52,429 bases of DNA from Myxococcales bacterium (GTDB taxonomy: Bacteria > Myxococcota > Myxococcia > Myxococcales > Myxococcaceae), in contig PMBV01000203.1 in the NCBI GenBank assembly GCA_003153055.1, positions 8,758 to 61,186 on the forward strand, in the 5' to 3' direction. This document shows, piece after piece, positions 33,663 to 42,691 of the stretch. The notes under the pieces are model-generated. The model was not told the DNA's origin, ran no database searches, and saw nothing but the letters and a program-made list of their open reading frames with translations. The translations under genes and the position numbers were made by a program. Each line of letters begins with the position of its first letter. The stretch's first letter is position 1.

Positions 33663-36206
33663 ATGGCACGTCTCCGGCACACGAGCCACGGGGAGCGGCA
33701 GGTGCTCGACGGCTGGGCGCTGGCCTTCGACGACGCGGGCGGTGCCGACGGGCCTCAAGGCCTCGAGGCTCGAAGACTGGGGTGGCTGAGCGCTCCCGTT
33801 CCGGGTACGGCGGCGGCCGCGCTCCGAGCCCAGGGGAAGTGGACGCTCGACGAGCGGTTCCCCTTCGACGCGAAAGACTGGTGGTATCGCGCCTCGTTTC
33901 GAGCCGCTCCGGCGCCGGGCGCCCGGCGCATCCTCCGCCTGGGAGGCCTCGCGGGCCCTTGCGACGCCTGGCTCAACGACCAGCACGTGCTCCGCTCCGA
34001 CAACATGTTCCATGGCCACGAGCTCGACGTCACCGAGCTGGTGCGCGAAGACAATACGCTGACGCTGCGCTTCGGGTCGCTCGACGCGGCGCTGAAGGCA
34101 CGGCGGCCCCGGCCGCGCTGGCGCACCCGCCTCGTCGCCCAACAGCAGCTGCGTTGGCACCGCACGACGCTCCTGGGGAGAATCCCTGGGTGGACGCCTC
34201 CGGCTCCGCCCATCGGGCCCTGGCGTGGCATCGAGCTCGAGACCCAGCGCTTCGTCGCCATCGACGACGCGAGCGTGCGCTCCTCGCTGGTGGGGACGAC
34301 CGGGCGAGTGGTGGTGACGCTGCGGCTCCGGCCCATCGGCCCGCGGGTGGTGCCCTCGGTCGAGCTGGCGGTGGGTGACACCCGGGCCGCCCTCTCGGTG
34401 TCCGAGGAGCCCGACGGCGGCTTCCTGGCCCGGGGAGAGGTCCTCATCGAGCAGGCGCCGCTGTGGTGGCCACACACCCACGGGGCTCAGCCGCTGCTCG
34501 TTGTGCGCGCGGTGGTGCGCGGTGGAGGCGAGGAGGCGACCTTCGAGCTGGGGCGCACTGGGTTTCGCACGCTCGAGCGGCTGGACCACGGAGGCGACTT
34601 CGGCCTTCGAGTCAACGGCGTCGACATCTTCTGCCGTGGGGCTTCGTGGACGCCGCTCGACGTGGTGTCGCTGTCGGCGACGAAAGAGGCCATCGAGGGC
34701 GCGCTCAAGGCCGTGCGCCACGCGGGCATGAACATGGTGCGCCTGAGCGGCACCATGGTCTACGAAGACGAGCCCTTCTACGACGCCTGCGACGCGCTGG
34801 GCATTCTCGTCTGGCAAGACTTCATGTTGGCGAACATGGACTACCCGGTCGCCGACGCCACCTTCGCGGCGAGCGTGCGGCGAGAAGCCTCCGAGCTGTT
34901 GGGCCGCCTCGACGCGTCTCCGGCCCTCGCCGTGGTGTGCGGTGGCAGCGAGGTCGAGCAGCAGGCAGCGATGATGGGCCTGCCTCGAGAGCAGTGGACG
35001 AGCCCGCTCTTCGCCGAGCTGTTGCCTCAGGTGGTGACGGCCCGACGGCCTGACGTGGCCTACGTCGCGTCCACGCCGACCGGGGGCGCCTTGCCGTTCC
35101 ACGTGGACTCGGGCGTGGCGCACTACTTCGGCGTGGGGGCGTACCTGCGGCCCCTCGACGATGCGCGGAGGGCCGGGGTGCGCTTCGCGGCCGAGTGCCT
35201 GGCCTTCGCCAACGTGCCGTGCGACGAGACGCTCGATGAGCTGCTGAGCGATGGGCAGGTGCCGCCGCAGCACCCCCGGTGGAAGGAGCGCGTCCCGAGG
35301 GACTCCGGCCCCGGCTGGGACTTCGACGACGTGCGCGACCACTACCTGCGCCTGCTGTTCGACGTCGACCCCGAGCGGCTCCGCTACTCAGACGTCACCC
35401 AGTACCTCGAGCTGGGGCGGGTGGCGACCGGAGAGGTCATGGCGCGCACCTTCGCCGAGTGGCGGCGGCACGGCTCCAGGTGTCACGGGGCTCTGATGTG
35501 GCTGTTGCGCGACCTCTGGCCTGGCGCGGGCTGGGGCCTCATCGACGCGCGAGGGCGGCCCAAGGCGGCGTACTGGATGGTTCGACGCGCGCTCAGCCCC
35601 GTGGCGCTGCTGACGACCGACGAAGGGCTCAACGGCGTCGAGCTCCACGCGGTCAACGAGAGCGCTGACACGGTCGACGCGACGGTGCGGCTCGAGCTGG
35701 TTCGACACGGAGACGTCATCGTGGCAACGGGCGAGGCGCCGCTGCTGCTCGCCCCCCGTACGTCGGCGGCCCTGCGCGGCGATGCGCTCCTGTCGTCGTT
35801 CTACGACACGGCCTTCGCCTACCGCTTCGGGCCGCTGGGGTTCGAGGTGGCCATCGCGACCATGGTGGATCGAGTGAGCGGTGCGCGGCTGGGAGAGAGC
35901 TTTCACTTCCCCGGGCCGATACGAGTCGAGCCGAGGTCGGCGGAGCTCGGCCTCGAGGCGACCGCGGTGGCCCTCGACGACGGCGGCTATGCGCTCACGG
36001 TGCGCACCCGGAAGCTGGCTCTCGCGGTGGCCCTCGACGTGAGGGGCTTCGAGCCGGAGGACAGCCACTTCCACCTCCGCCCTGGTGGCGAGGTGACGGT
36101 GCGGCTGCGAAGGCTGGGCCCCGGGCCACTGTCGGGCACAGTGCAGGCCCTCAACGGAGAGGGGCCGGTTCGGATCTCCGTGCCAGCCCGCGCAGCAGGG
36201 TCCTGA
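33663..36206 (+). CDS. GH2-like glycosidase (beta-mannosidase type)
   Basis: 847 residues, ATG at 33663. N-terminal galactose-binding-like jelly roll (WWYRASFRAAPAPGARRILR, GLAGPCDAWLNDQHVLRSDN), an Ig-like sandwich, then a TIM barrel beginning GFRTLERLDHGGDFGLRVNG and RGASWTPLDV. In the barrel, VVCGGSEVEQ places Glu430 at the acid/base position of the usual G-N-N-E, and RFAAECLAF places Glu511 at the nucleophile position. Both differ in flanking residues from typical GH2 enzymes. There is no signal peptide, so it is cytoplasmic. Placement at the end of the aminoacyl-carrier cluster suggests it shapes or trims a glycoside in that pathway. Its end overlaps the convergent esterase by 56 bp. Confidence 0.85.
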   Translation: MARLRHTSHGERQVLDGWALAFDDAGGADGPQGLEARRLGWLSAPVPGTAAAALRAQGKWTLDERFPFDAKDWWYRASFRAAPAPGARRILRLGGLAGPCDAWLNDQHVLRSDNMFHGHELDVTELVREDNTLTLRFGSLDAALKARRPRPRWRTRLVAQQQLRWHRTTLLGRIPGWTPPAPPIGPWRGIELETQRFVAIDDASVRSSLVGTTGRVVVTLRLRPIGPRVVPSVELAVGDTRAALSVSEEPDGGFLARGEVLIEQAPLWWPHTHGAQPLLVVRAVVRGGGEEATFELGRTGFRTLERLDHGGDFGLRVNGVDIFCRGASWTPLDVVSLSATKEAIEGALKAVRHAGMNMVRLSGTMVYEDEPFYDACDALGILVWQDFMLANMDYPVADATFAASVRREASELLGRLDASPALAVVCGGSEVEQQAAMMGLPREQWTSPLFAELLPQVVTARRPDVAYVASTPTGGALPFHVDSGVAHYFGVGAYLRPLDDARRAGVRFAAECLAFANVPCDETLDELLSDGQVPPQHPRWKERVPRDSGPGWDFDDVRDHYLRLLFDVDPERLRYSDVTQYLELGRVATGEVMARTFAEWRRHGSRCHGALMWLLRDLWPGAGWGLIDARGRPKAAYWMVRRALSPVALLTTDEGLNGVELHAVNESADTVDATVRLELVRHGDVIVATGEAPLLLAPRTSAALRGDALLSSFYDTAFAYRFGPLGFEVAIATMVDRVSGARLGESFHFPGPIRVEPRSAELGLEATAVALDDGGYALTVRTRKLALAVALDVRGFEPEDSHFHLRPGGEVTVRLRRLGPGPLSGTVQALNGEGPVRISVPARAAGS

Positions 36207-36843
36207 GCTCGCGCCAGGCGACCAGGGGAATCTCGTGGCCCCCGTCGAAGGGTACCCACTTCACCTCGCACCCGGCGGCGCGGAGGTCGTCTCTGAACGA
36301 CTCGGAGGCGGCGAAGGAGAGATCGTAGTCCTCCTTCCCGTGGGACATGATGATGGGCGTGCCGCGGCGACTGGCCAGGAGCGGCGCCCATTCTGCGCCG
36401 GCGATGCGGGCCCCAGAGAAGAGGACCAGGCCCGCGAGCTCGCGTCGAGAGTGGAGGGCGGCGTCGCAGGCGAGCATGGCGCCTTGAGAGAAGCCTCCCA
36501 GCACCAGGGGAGCCGGACCAAGTCGTGCGGTCAGCTCATCGAGGAGCGCTTCGAGCTGGGCGCGCACGACGGGCAGCTCGGGGGGCAGCCATGAGAAGAG
36601 ATCGCGTGGCTTCTTCGTCGCGATGGCCTCGTCACGGGCGGCGACGTTCATGGGCCACCACGCCCGCCCGGCGAGACCGAGGGTCGAGAGGTCGAGCGGC
36701 CCGTCGGGGAAGACGAATCGCGCCGGGGCCGAGAGCGACTTGGCGAAGGGCTCGAGCTCCTCCCCGCTGCCGTAGAAGCCGTGGAGGATGACAACGATGG
36801 GAGAGGCGGGACCGTGCTCCTCGCCGATGATTCGGTAGCTCAC
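36151..36843 (-). CDS. Phospholipase/carboxylesterase-family hydrolase
   Basis: 230 residues from a GTG at 36843. Compact alpha/beta hydrolase of the PF02230 type: VVILHGFYGSGEELEPF, nucleophile elbow LGGFSQGAMLACDA, acid HGKEDYDLSF, and His in DGGHEIPL. Triad complete. Such enzymes hydrolyse short-chain esters or lysophospholipids. Monocistronic, convergent with the GH2-like gene. Confidence 0.88.
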   Translation of the reverse strand: MSYRIIGEEHGPASPIVVILHGFYGSGEELEPFAKSLSAPARFVFPDGPLDLSTLGLAGRAWWPMNVAARDEAIATKKPRDLFSWLPPELPVVRAQLEALLDELTARLGPAPLVLGGFSQGAMLACDAALHSRRELAGLVLFSGARIAGAEWAPLLASRRGTPIIMSHGKEDYDLSFAASESFRDDLRAAGCEVKWVPFDGGHEIPLVAWRELRTLLRGLARRSEPAPLR

Positions 36844-36972
36844 GAGGCCGGCGAGCCTACCACGGCCCCATTCAGGAGCGGCCAGGCGGCTCGGGTGGGT
36901 CGGCGTTTCCCTGCGAGGCGAGGCGCTCCCTTCGAGTGGCGACGCGCCATGGGGGCCTCATACAGTGACCAC

Positions 36973-37377
36973 ATGATTTCCTACCGCACCGGCAACGACC
37001 TCGAGCTCGACGCCGTCATCGAGCTCTACCGCGCCTCGACCCTCGGCGAGCGTCGCCCCGTCGATGACCGGAAGCGAATGGAGACGATGCTGTCGAAGGC
37101 CAACCTGGTCATCTCGGCGTGGGACGGAGGGGCCCTCGTCGGCATCGCCCGCAGTCTCTCGGACTTCGCCTTCTGCACCTACCTCTCGGACCTCGCCGTG
37201 CGGCTGTCACATCAGCGCCAGGGCATCGGCAAGGAGCTGATGCGGCGAACCCAAGCGGCCGGGGGCGAGGCGACGCTCTTCCTCTTCGCCGCGCCCAAGG
37301 CCGTCGAGTACTACCCTCACGTCGGCTTCGCGGCCGGGAGCGGATGGATGCTGAAGCCGACCTCGCCCATCTCCTGA
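36973..37377 (+). CDS. GNAT-family N-acetyltransferase
   Basis: 134 residues from the ATG at 36973; an ATG at 36949 in frame is possible. Motif A with acetyl-CoA-binding loop is clear: YLSDLAVRLSHQRQGIGKEL, after GIARSLSDFAFCTYLSD. It ends KAVEYYPHVGFAAGSGWML, common in small YjgM/YhbS-like acetyltransferases. Substrate unknown. Confidence 0.87.
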   Translation: MISYRTGNDLELDAVIELYRASTLGERRPVDDRKRMETMLSKANLVISAWDGGALVGIARSLSDFAFCTYLSDLAVRLSHQRQGIGKELMRRTQAAGGEATLFLFAAPKAVEYYPHVGFAAGSGWMLKPTSPIS

Positions 37378-37487
37378 GCCCTCCGAGCCCAGGAAGAACG
37401 CCTTCGCCGTCGTCGCCGTTGACGAAAGCGACGGTGGTGAGCTCACTCAACGAACTCCGAGTGGTTCGATGGAGTGGGGTTGACCCT

Positions 37488-38156
37488 TCAGCGCGAGCCG
37501 ATGAGCGCGGTGAGCGCCCGCAGCTCGACGCGGAGGATCCTCCCGGGCGCGCCGAGGATGCGTTGGACCTCGACACCACGCGACTCGGACCACCCGTCAG
37601 TCCAGCGATTCAGCGCAGTACGAAAGGCCTCCGTCGCGGCCCGCGCGGCCGGCACGTCGCCCGCGGTCAGCGCCATCCACGCACTCCTGGCGGGCTCGTC
37701 GCGATCCAACTCGCCCGCTTCAAGGAGGAGCTCGATGTCATCTTCGGTCCACGAGACGCGAGGTCGCACCCCTCCTCCCGCGAGCCCGAGGCCAATTTGG
37801 CCCCGCGCGACGAGCTGCCACTCGTAGGCCAGCGGCGCGGGCTCCCAGACGCCGTCGAGGCACTCCAGCCAGTCGAGATCCCCCAGGGCGATCGCCAGAA
37901 GATGGCAGTCTGCTATGCATCGCCCCCTCTCTACGGCGTGCTCGGTGGGCCACGCTTGGTGGTCCCAGGCGCGACCGGGCGCGGTGAACTCCTTGAGCTG
38001 CGCGAGCGGTGGGTCGATTGGTCGTCCGGCTACGACCGACTCCGCCCCAGCCCCCGACCAGAGCCGCTCCAGCGTCGGCGTGCCAACGGGGGCTGTGTCG
38101 AGGAACCGACGCGCCGTCTCGAAGACAGTGTCGCGCTCACTCCAATCCGACGCCAT
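37488..38156 (-). CDS. Hypothetical protein
   Basis: 222 residues, ATG at 38156. No signal peptide or membrane helix. Rich in Trp, Asp and Glu (for example HQAWPTEHAVERGRCIADCH, LGDLDWLECLDGVWEPAPLA), with no motif I recognise. Codon use is normal for the host, which supports a real gene. It lies just outside the accessory island. Confidence 0.65.
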   Translation of the reverse strand: MASDWSERDTVFETARRFLDTAPVGTPTLERLWSGAGAESVVAGRPIDPPLAQLKEFTAPGRAWDHQAWPTEHAVERGRCIADCHLLAIALGDLDWLECLDGVWEPAPLAYEWQLVARGQIGLGLAGGGVRPRVSWTEDDIELLLEAGELDRDEPARSAWMALTAGDVPAARAATEAFRTALNRWTDGWSESRGVEVQRILGAPGRILRVELRALTALIGSR

Positions 38157-38371
38157 GTGTCCTCCCGCGCGGTCGAGGAGGCAGTGATAAGCAGCGTGCC
38201 GGTCGAGCTGCGCCTCCTCACTGGCATCGGGCCTCCCCAGAAGTGTCGCTACGCGCGACCATAGATGTCGTGAGCGAGGCGCGCAGCATCAGCGGCAACA
38301 ATGGGCGCGGTGCATCAAGTCTTTCAGGCGCGACAAATCGGGCGTAGGGTGCCTTCGTTCAGGAGGGTGCC

Positions 38372-39385
38372 GTCGCCAACAACACGATCAAAGAGCTGCT
38401 GACGAAAGCGCGCAAGGCGGGCTTCGATCGAGCATTTCTCGGCGCAGCAGTGCTGCCCGATTGGTGGGAGCCAGACTGCGAGAAGGACGGCTCACTTCTC
38501 CCTGATTTGGAGATCCGCCTTGCCAGGTTCCTTCAGGTGCCCCTCGCTGACATACAGGGCCACAAAGCGAAGCTGGTAGCGCCCGCGTATCCGAACGCTC
38601 GGCTCCGGAGAGTAGCCAAGCTCGAAGACGACCAACTCGGCCCCTCTATACACGCGGGGTTGAGTATCGCGGCGGCGACCCTTCGAAGCCTGCGCGCGCC
38701 GCTGCCCGCCGTTGCGACGCCTCCAACCGACGCGAGCATCTGGCACCAAGAACTCAGCAGCACCAATCGCCCGCTGCTCGAAGCTGGGACTGCTGACCTC
38801 TGGCGCAGAGGCATACCCGTCATCCACGTCGAGCTCATGCCTAGCCCTCGGTTCCAGGGACTTGCGTGCATCGTTCAGGGAAGACCGGTGGTGCTGATCG
38901 GGCACGACGTCGACGTGCCTGCCCGGCTCTTCTCTCATCTTGCGCACGAGGTCGGTCACATCGTCGCGGGCGACTGCGCAGAAGACGCACCTGTCGTCGA
39001 CGAGAGCGATGAAGCCACGGACAGAAGCACGATGGAACGTTTGGCCGATAAGTACGCGATCGCCAGCGCGTTGGGCGAATCGCCTCCTGACTTGGTGAGC
39101 GGTGCCATTCGCACTGATTTCAAGCGCCTCGCCCAGCATGCCGCAGGAGTGGGGCGTGAACGTGGTCTCGACGTCGGAAGCCTCATCTGGTCTTGGACCA
39201 CCAAGACAAAAGAGTTCGCAGTAGGAGTTCAAGCCCTCAAGGCCGCCTATAGGCACCTGGGGGGGGCTCGAACGATCAGGGCGCAGTTAGACGAATTCGT
39301 CGACACTTCATCGGCCAGCGAGAGCGACCGTGCCCTGCTCAGGTGTGTGAAGGGGGACCCAGATCGCCATGCGGCTCCTGGCTGA
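38372..39385 (+). CDS. ImmA/IrrE-type metallopeptidase (HExxH), antitoxin- or regulator-like
   Basis: The catalytic motif is FSHLAHEVGHIVAGDC. The N-terminal part (NNTIKELLTKARKAGFDRAF, VLPDWWEPDCEKD, LPDLEIRLARFL) resembles helical regions in ImmA/IrrE proteins paired with toxins. The first standard start in frame is GTG at 38450, but clearly coding residues extend further upstream. AGGAGG at 38361-38366 points to a start at GTC 38372, a non-standard codon, or to a lost GTG. A TAG at 38345 limits the frame. Its 3' end overlaps the PIN-like gene by 17 bp, so the two form one unit. Base composition looks less GC-rich than the neighbours. Confidence 0.8.
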   Translation, partial: VANNTIKELLTKARKAGFDRAFLGAAVLPDWWEPDCEKDGSLLPDLEIRLARFLQVPLADIQGHKAKLVAPAYPNARLRRVAKLEDDQLGPSIHAGLSIAAATLRSLRAPLPAVATPPTDASIWHQELSSTNRPLLEAGTADLWRRGIPVIHVELMPSPRFQGLACIVQGRPVVLIGHDVDVPARLFSHLAHEVGHIVAGDCAEDAPVVDESDEATDRSTMERLADKYAIASALGESPPDLVSGAIRTDFKRLAQHAAGVGRERGLDVGSLIWSWTTKTKEFAVGVQALKAAYRHLGGARTIRAQLDEFVDTSSASESDRALLRCVKGDPDRHAAPG

Positions 39386-39962
39386 CACCGACATCCTCTG
39401 CAAGCTCGCCGCGACTGGCCTCTTGGCCGGAGCCGCTTCGCTGTTGGGGGGCCAAGCACACGCGGTCGAGCGTCTGCCGGCGCTCCCGCGAATGCTGCGC
39501 AGGGGTTCCCTGCGAAAGATGTTGGGGGAAGAACTCGCGGACAAGTTGATCCCGCTGGCCGAATCAATGCCGATGGTCCCAGTTGCCCCAGCGGGAGTCG
39601 CAGAACTGATCACGAACAAACACAACATTGATGTCGGCGAGGTCCAACTATTCGCCGCAGCGGCGAATGACACGGTCCTTCTGATGTCGGGAGACAAGCG
39701 AGCACTCAACGCGATCGCGAGCGAAAAGACTGTCGTTCCGCTGCTCAACGGGAAGATCGTCTGCTTGGAGGCGATGATGCTCGCCCTCTGCCACAAGCAA
39801 GGCACTGAATCGATCCGGGCCGCCGTGGCACAACACGCTCGCCTCGACAAGGTCTTTTCCATCTGCTTCTCGCCCGGAAATCAGGCACCAGATGATTGCC
39901 TTAGCAGCTACCTGGCAGACCTCCAAGCTGCAGTGAAGCCTCTCGTCCTCTGGATGCCATAA
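39369..39962 (+). CDS. PIN-like domain protein (putative toxin/nuclease)
   Basis: 197 residues, ATG at 39369 inside the previous gene. The opening MRLLADTDILCKLAATGLL with Asp at 6 and 8, an internal DVGEVQLFAAAAN and LLMSGDKRALNAI give the spaced acidic residues of PIN-fold RNases. Operon with an HExxH protein suggests a toxin and its controller, though the order protease-PIN is not one of the best known pairs. Function inferred. Confidence 0.7.
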   Translation: MRLLADTDILCKLAATGLLAGAASLLGGQAHAVERLPALPRMLRRGSLRKMLGEELADKLIPLAESMPMVPVAPAGVAELITNKHNIDVGEVQLFAAAANDTVLLMSGDKRALNAIASEKTVVPLLNGKIVCLEAMMLALCHKQGTESIRAAVAQHARLDKVFSICFSPGNQAPDDCLSSYLADLQAAVKPLVLWMP

Positions 39963-39973
39963 GGCGGTGCGGC

Positions 39974-39981
39974 AATGAACT
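39974..39981 (+). repeat. Target-site duplication, left copy
   Basis: AATGAACT, identical to 41623-41630, directly flanks the insertion sequence. Confidence 0.88.
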
Positions 39982-41622
39982 GGGTGCGGATCGTTCAGCG
40001 AGACGGGTTGGCGGCGTGAGACCGGCCGCTTGAGCGCACGCCAGGCGGTCGAGGAGGGCGGTGATGTGGCACCTTTGGCCTGGGCCGGACCAAAGGTCCG
40101 GGGAATGGCACAGATGAGTGCGGCGATGGCGTGGCACCAGGGTGCGGCTGATGGGTTCGAGATGGCCGCAGCGAGCTTCGCGACGCTGGTGGGGCGACTG
40201 AAAGGCGAGGAAACTGGGGACATGTCCCTGGGTGACCTGGAGAGCTTCCTCGACAAGGAAGGGCGCGAAGTGCTGCGCCAGTTGCTGCAGGCGCACCTTG
40301 AACGTCGCGCCGAGGCGAAGGCGACGACGGTGGTGGGTGCGGATGGCTTAGAGCGGACCCACCATCGTGAAGGAGTGCGAAAGCTGGAGACGCTGCTGGG
40401 CACGGTGGAAGTCGAGCGCGAGGGGCACGGCGCACGTGGGCGGGAGACGCTGTTCCCCTTGGACTCGGCGTTGAACCTGCCAGCTGAGAAGTTCTCTTTC
40501 GGGATTCGGCGACGTGCCGCAGAGGAAGCGGCGAAGGGCTCGTACGACGAAGTAGTGTCCGTCCTGGAGAAGCACACGGGCGCAGCGGTGGCGAAGCAAC
40601 AGGTGGAAGAGATTGTGATGCGGGCGGCGCAAGACTTCGACAGCTTCTATTTTGCGAGGCGGCTGGAGTGGCAGAAGGGGGCGGCGGCGCGCCGAAACCG
40701 GAAGTTGGAGAAGCGCGTGTCGAAGGGCGAGAAGCGCAACACGAAGCGAATGTCGCAGGTGGCGGCGGTCTACACAGTCGCCCGCTTCGTTCGTGACGCA
40801 GGGCACATCGTCGACGACCTCTGGCCCGTAGATGCGCCACGGCCGAAGCGCCCTGCGCCCGAGGGGAAGCGCGTCTGGGCGAGCCTCGAGAATGACCCCG
40901 AAGAGGTCATCGAAGCGGCTTTCCTGGACGCCAGCTCGCGAGACCCCAAAGGCGCGAAGAAGTGGGTGGTGTTGGTGGACGGCAACGCCGACCAACTCGC
41001 GCTGGTGAAGGCCGCCGCGAATGAACACAAGCGAAAGGTCACCATCGTACTCGACGTCATCCACGTTCTGGAATACCTGCGGAAGGCCGCCTACCTCTTC
41101 CACGCCGAAGGAACACCTGAGGCTGAAAAGTGGGTGACTGAGCGACTGGTGTGGCTGCTCTGCGGAGAAGCCGGCCAGGTGGTTGCCTCAATTCGCCGAA
41201 GCGCGACCAAGCGCGGATTGACGGAGAAGGAGCGTGAGCCCGCCGACATCTGCGCGGACCACATCGAGAAACACAGGGCGTTCCTCGCCTACGACGTCTG
41301 CTTGGCAGCGGGATTCCCCATCGCCACCGGTGTAATCGAGGGGGCCTGCCGCCATCTGGTGTGTGACCGCATGGACATCACCGGCGCCCGCTGGAGCTTG
41401 CAAGGCGCCGAAGCGATTCTTCGACTGCGCTCGTTGAAGGCGAGTCACGACCTCGACGCATACTGGCTCCACCACGAGAAGCTCGAACACGCACGCACCC
41501 ACCAGGCTCGCTGCGCTAATGGGGAACCGCCGACCCTCACGCGACCATCAGCCCGTCACCCAAGTCTCCGAATCGTCGAGTGACGACCCATCAAGGGCGT
41601 CTACCCAAAGGAGCCGCACCCC
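39982..41622 (+). mobile_element. ISKra4-family insertion sequence, 1641 bp
   Basis: Bounded by the 8-bp duplication AATGAACT. The left end begins GGGTGCGGATCGTT; the right end, read inward from 41622, begins GGGGTGCGGCTCCTTT. With a one-base offset the ends match at about 20 of 28 positions, an imperfect terminal inverted repeat. One intact transposase gene inside. Intact ends and exact duplications mean a recent insertion. Confidence 0.85.
40105..41583 (+). CDS. ISKra4-family transposase
   Basis: 492 residues from the ATG at 40105; a TTG at 40030 would add 25. The DDE catalytic core has the family pattern: WVVLVDGNADQLALVK, VTIVLDVIHVLEYLRKAAYL, and FPIATGVIEGACRHLVCDRM followed by DITGARWSLQGAEAILRLRS, which carries the last acidic residue. 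Complete and apparently functional. Read in the same direction as the island genes it separates. Confidence 0.9.
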   Translation: MAQMSAAMAWHQGAADGFEMAAASFATLVGRLKGEETGDMSLGDLESFLDKEGREVLRQLLQAHLERRAEAKATTVVGADGLERTHHREGVRKLETLLGTVEVEREGHGARGRETLFPLDSALNLPAEKFSFGIRRRAAEEAAKGSYDEVVSVLEKHTGAAVAKQQVEEIVMRAAQDFDSFYFARRLEWQKGAAARRNRKLEKRVSKGEKRNTKRMSQVAAVYTVARFVRDAGHIVDDLWPVDAPRPKRPAPEGKRVWASLENDPEEVIEAAFLDASSRDPKGAKKWVVLVDGNADQLALVKAAANEHKRKVTIVLDVIHVLEYLRKAAYLFHAEGTPEAEKWVTERLVWLLCGEAGQVVASIRRSATKRGLTEKEREPADICADHIEKHRAFLAYDVCLAAGFPIATGVIEGACRHLVCDRMDITGARWSLQGAEAILRLRSLKASHDLDAYWLHHEKLEHARTHQARCANGEPPTLTRPSARHPSLRIVE

Positions 41623-41630
41623 AATGAACT
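41623..41630 (+). repeat. Target-site duplication, right copy
   Basis: AATGAACT. It contains the ATG of the beta-family gene, so the gene kept its start codon after insertion. Confidence 0.88.
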
Positions 41631-42691
41631 TCGGCCCCGATCACTACGTGCCCGCGCTCAAGCTCAAGATGGGCGAGAAGGATGCGCTCGCCACGCTCAA
41701 AGCATCTGTCAAGTCCCGAACGACGCCCCTGCTTCAAATCGTCGAGATGAATGGAGAGAAGACCCTCGACGAGCACCTCTCGACCTCGTTCAAGAAGTTT
41801 CAGCCGGCCGTTTCAGGCCTGTCTCGGTACTTTGTGGATTCAGTCGAGATCGATGACGCGGGCGCGCTCGGGGCAGGCAAGGTCTTCGGAATGTGCGCGG
41901 GCCAAGGCGTTCCATTCACCCCAGTCATTGGACTCTCCAGGGCGGCAGCAATCACGACTGCGGGCCTCAATGCGAAGGGGCGCGCCGGCGTGGCACTTCG
42001 GATTTCCCGCCAGGACTTTGAAGACGGGGTGGTCGCAACACAGTTGCCATCCTTCCTGCGGCGCAACACCATCGAACCCGGCAACACCGACCTGATTATC
42101 GATCTCGGCGAGGTCGCCGACATGATTGAGGACGGAATTGCAGCGATGGCCGAAGCATTCATCGCGGCGGTCCCTCAACCTCTCTCTTGGCGAACTCTGG
42201 CGCTTCTCGGCTCGGCATTCCCGATTTCTATGCAGCACGTTGGAAAAGACTCCCACGCGACGGCTGAACGCACTGAGTGGGTGGCGTGGCGTGACCGACT
42301 CTATCGAGACCGTCTACGCTTGCCTCGACTCCCCGCGTTTGGGGACTGGGGAATTCAGCACCCCAAAGGTGTTGAGGGGTTTGACCCGGTCACGATGCAG
42401 GGATCGGCAGCGATCCGCTACGCGCTCGACTCCGAGTGGCTGCTCATCAAGGGGCGTGGGACCAAAAAGTCACCCCCGAGTTTGCAGATGCCAACACTGG
42501 CTCGGGCCTTGGTGAACGGAATTCACAAGCGGTCATTTGCGGGGGCAAGCCACTGCTCCGGCTGCGACCTCATCGACAGAGCCACGCGGAGCGCAGTGGG
42601 ACTCGGTTCGCTAACAAAATGGCGGCAGATCGGCACCGCGCATCACATCACCGCAACGGTCGAAGCAATCCAGCGACTGCCCTGGCCTTGA
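41624..42691 (+). CDS. Beta family protein (T4 beta-like / sce7725-type)
   Basis: 355 residues from the ATG at 41624, the first base after the initial A of the target duplication. Sequence features: FGPDHYVPALKLKMGEKDAL, TPLLQIVEMNGE, AITTAGLNAKGRAGVALRIS, and RYALDSEWLLIKGRGTKKSP. It resembles the phage T4 'beta protein' family, which in bacteria is often paired with sce7726-type proteins. The present ribosome binding site AAAGGAG lies inside the IS right end. The 3' end overlaps the convergent nuclease gene by 44 bp. Molecular function unknown; a defence role is plausible. Confidence 0.8.
   Translation: MNFGPDHYVPALKLKMGEKDALATLKASVKSRTTPLLQIVEMNGEKTLDEHLSTSFKKFQPAVSGLSRYFVDSVEIDDAGALGAGKVFGMCAGQGVPFTPVIGLSRAAAITTAGLNAKGRAGVALRISRQDFEDGVVATQLPSFLRRNTIEPGNTDLIIDLGEVADMIEDGIAAMAEAFIAAVPQPLSWRTLALLGSAFPISMQHVGKDSHATAERTEWVAWRDRLYRDRLRLPRLPAFGDWGIQHPKGVEGFDPVTMQGSAAIRYALDSEWLLIKGRGTKKSPPSLQMPTLARALVNGIHKRSFAGASHCSGCDLIDRATRSAVGLGSLTKWRQIGTAHHITATVEAIQRLPWP

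Noticed and set aside
36151..36206. Frameshift between the GH2-like and esterase genes
   Set aside because: Both proteins are complete on opposite strands; this is a simple convergent 3' overlap.
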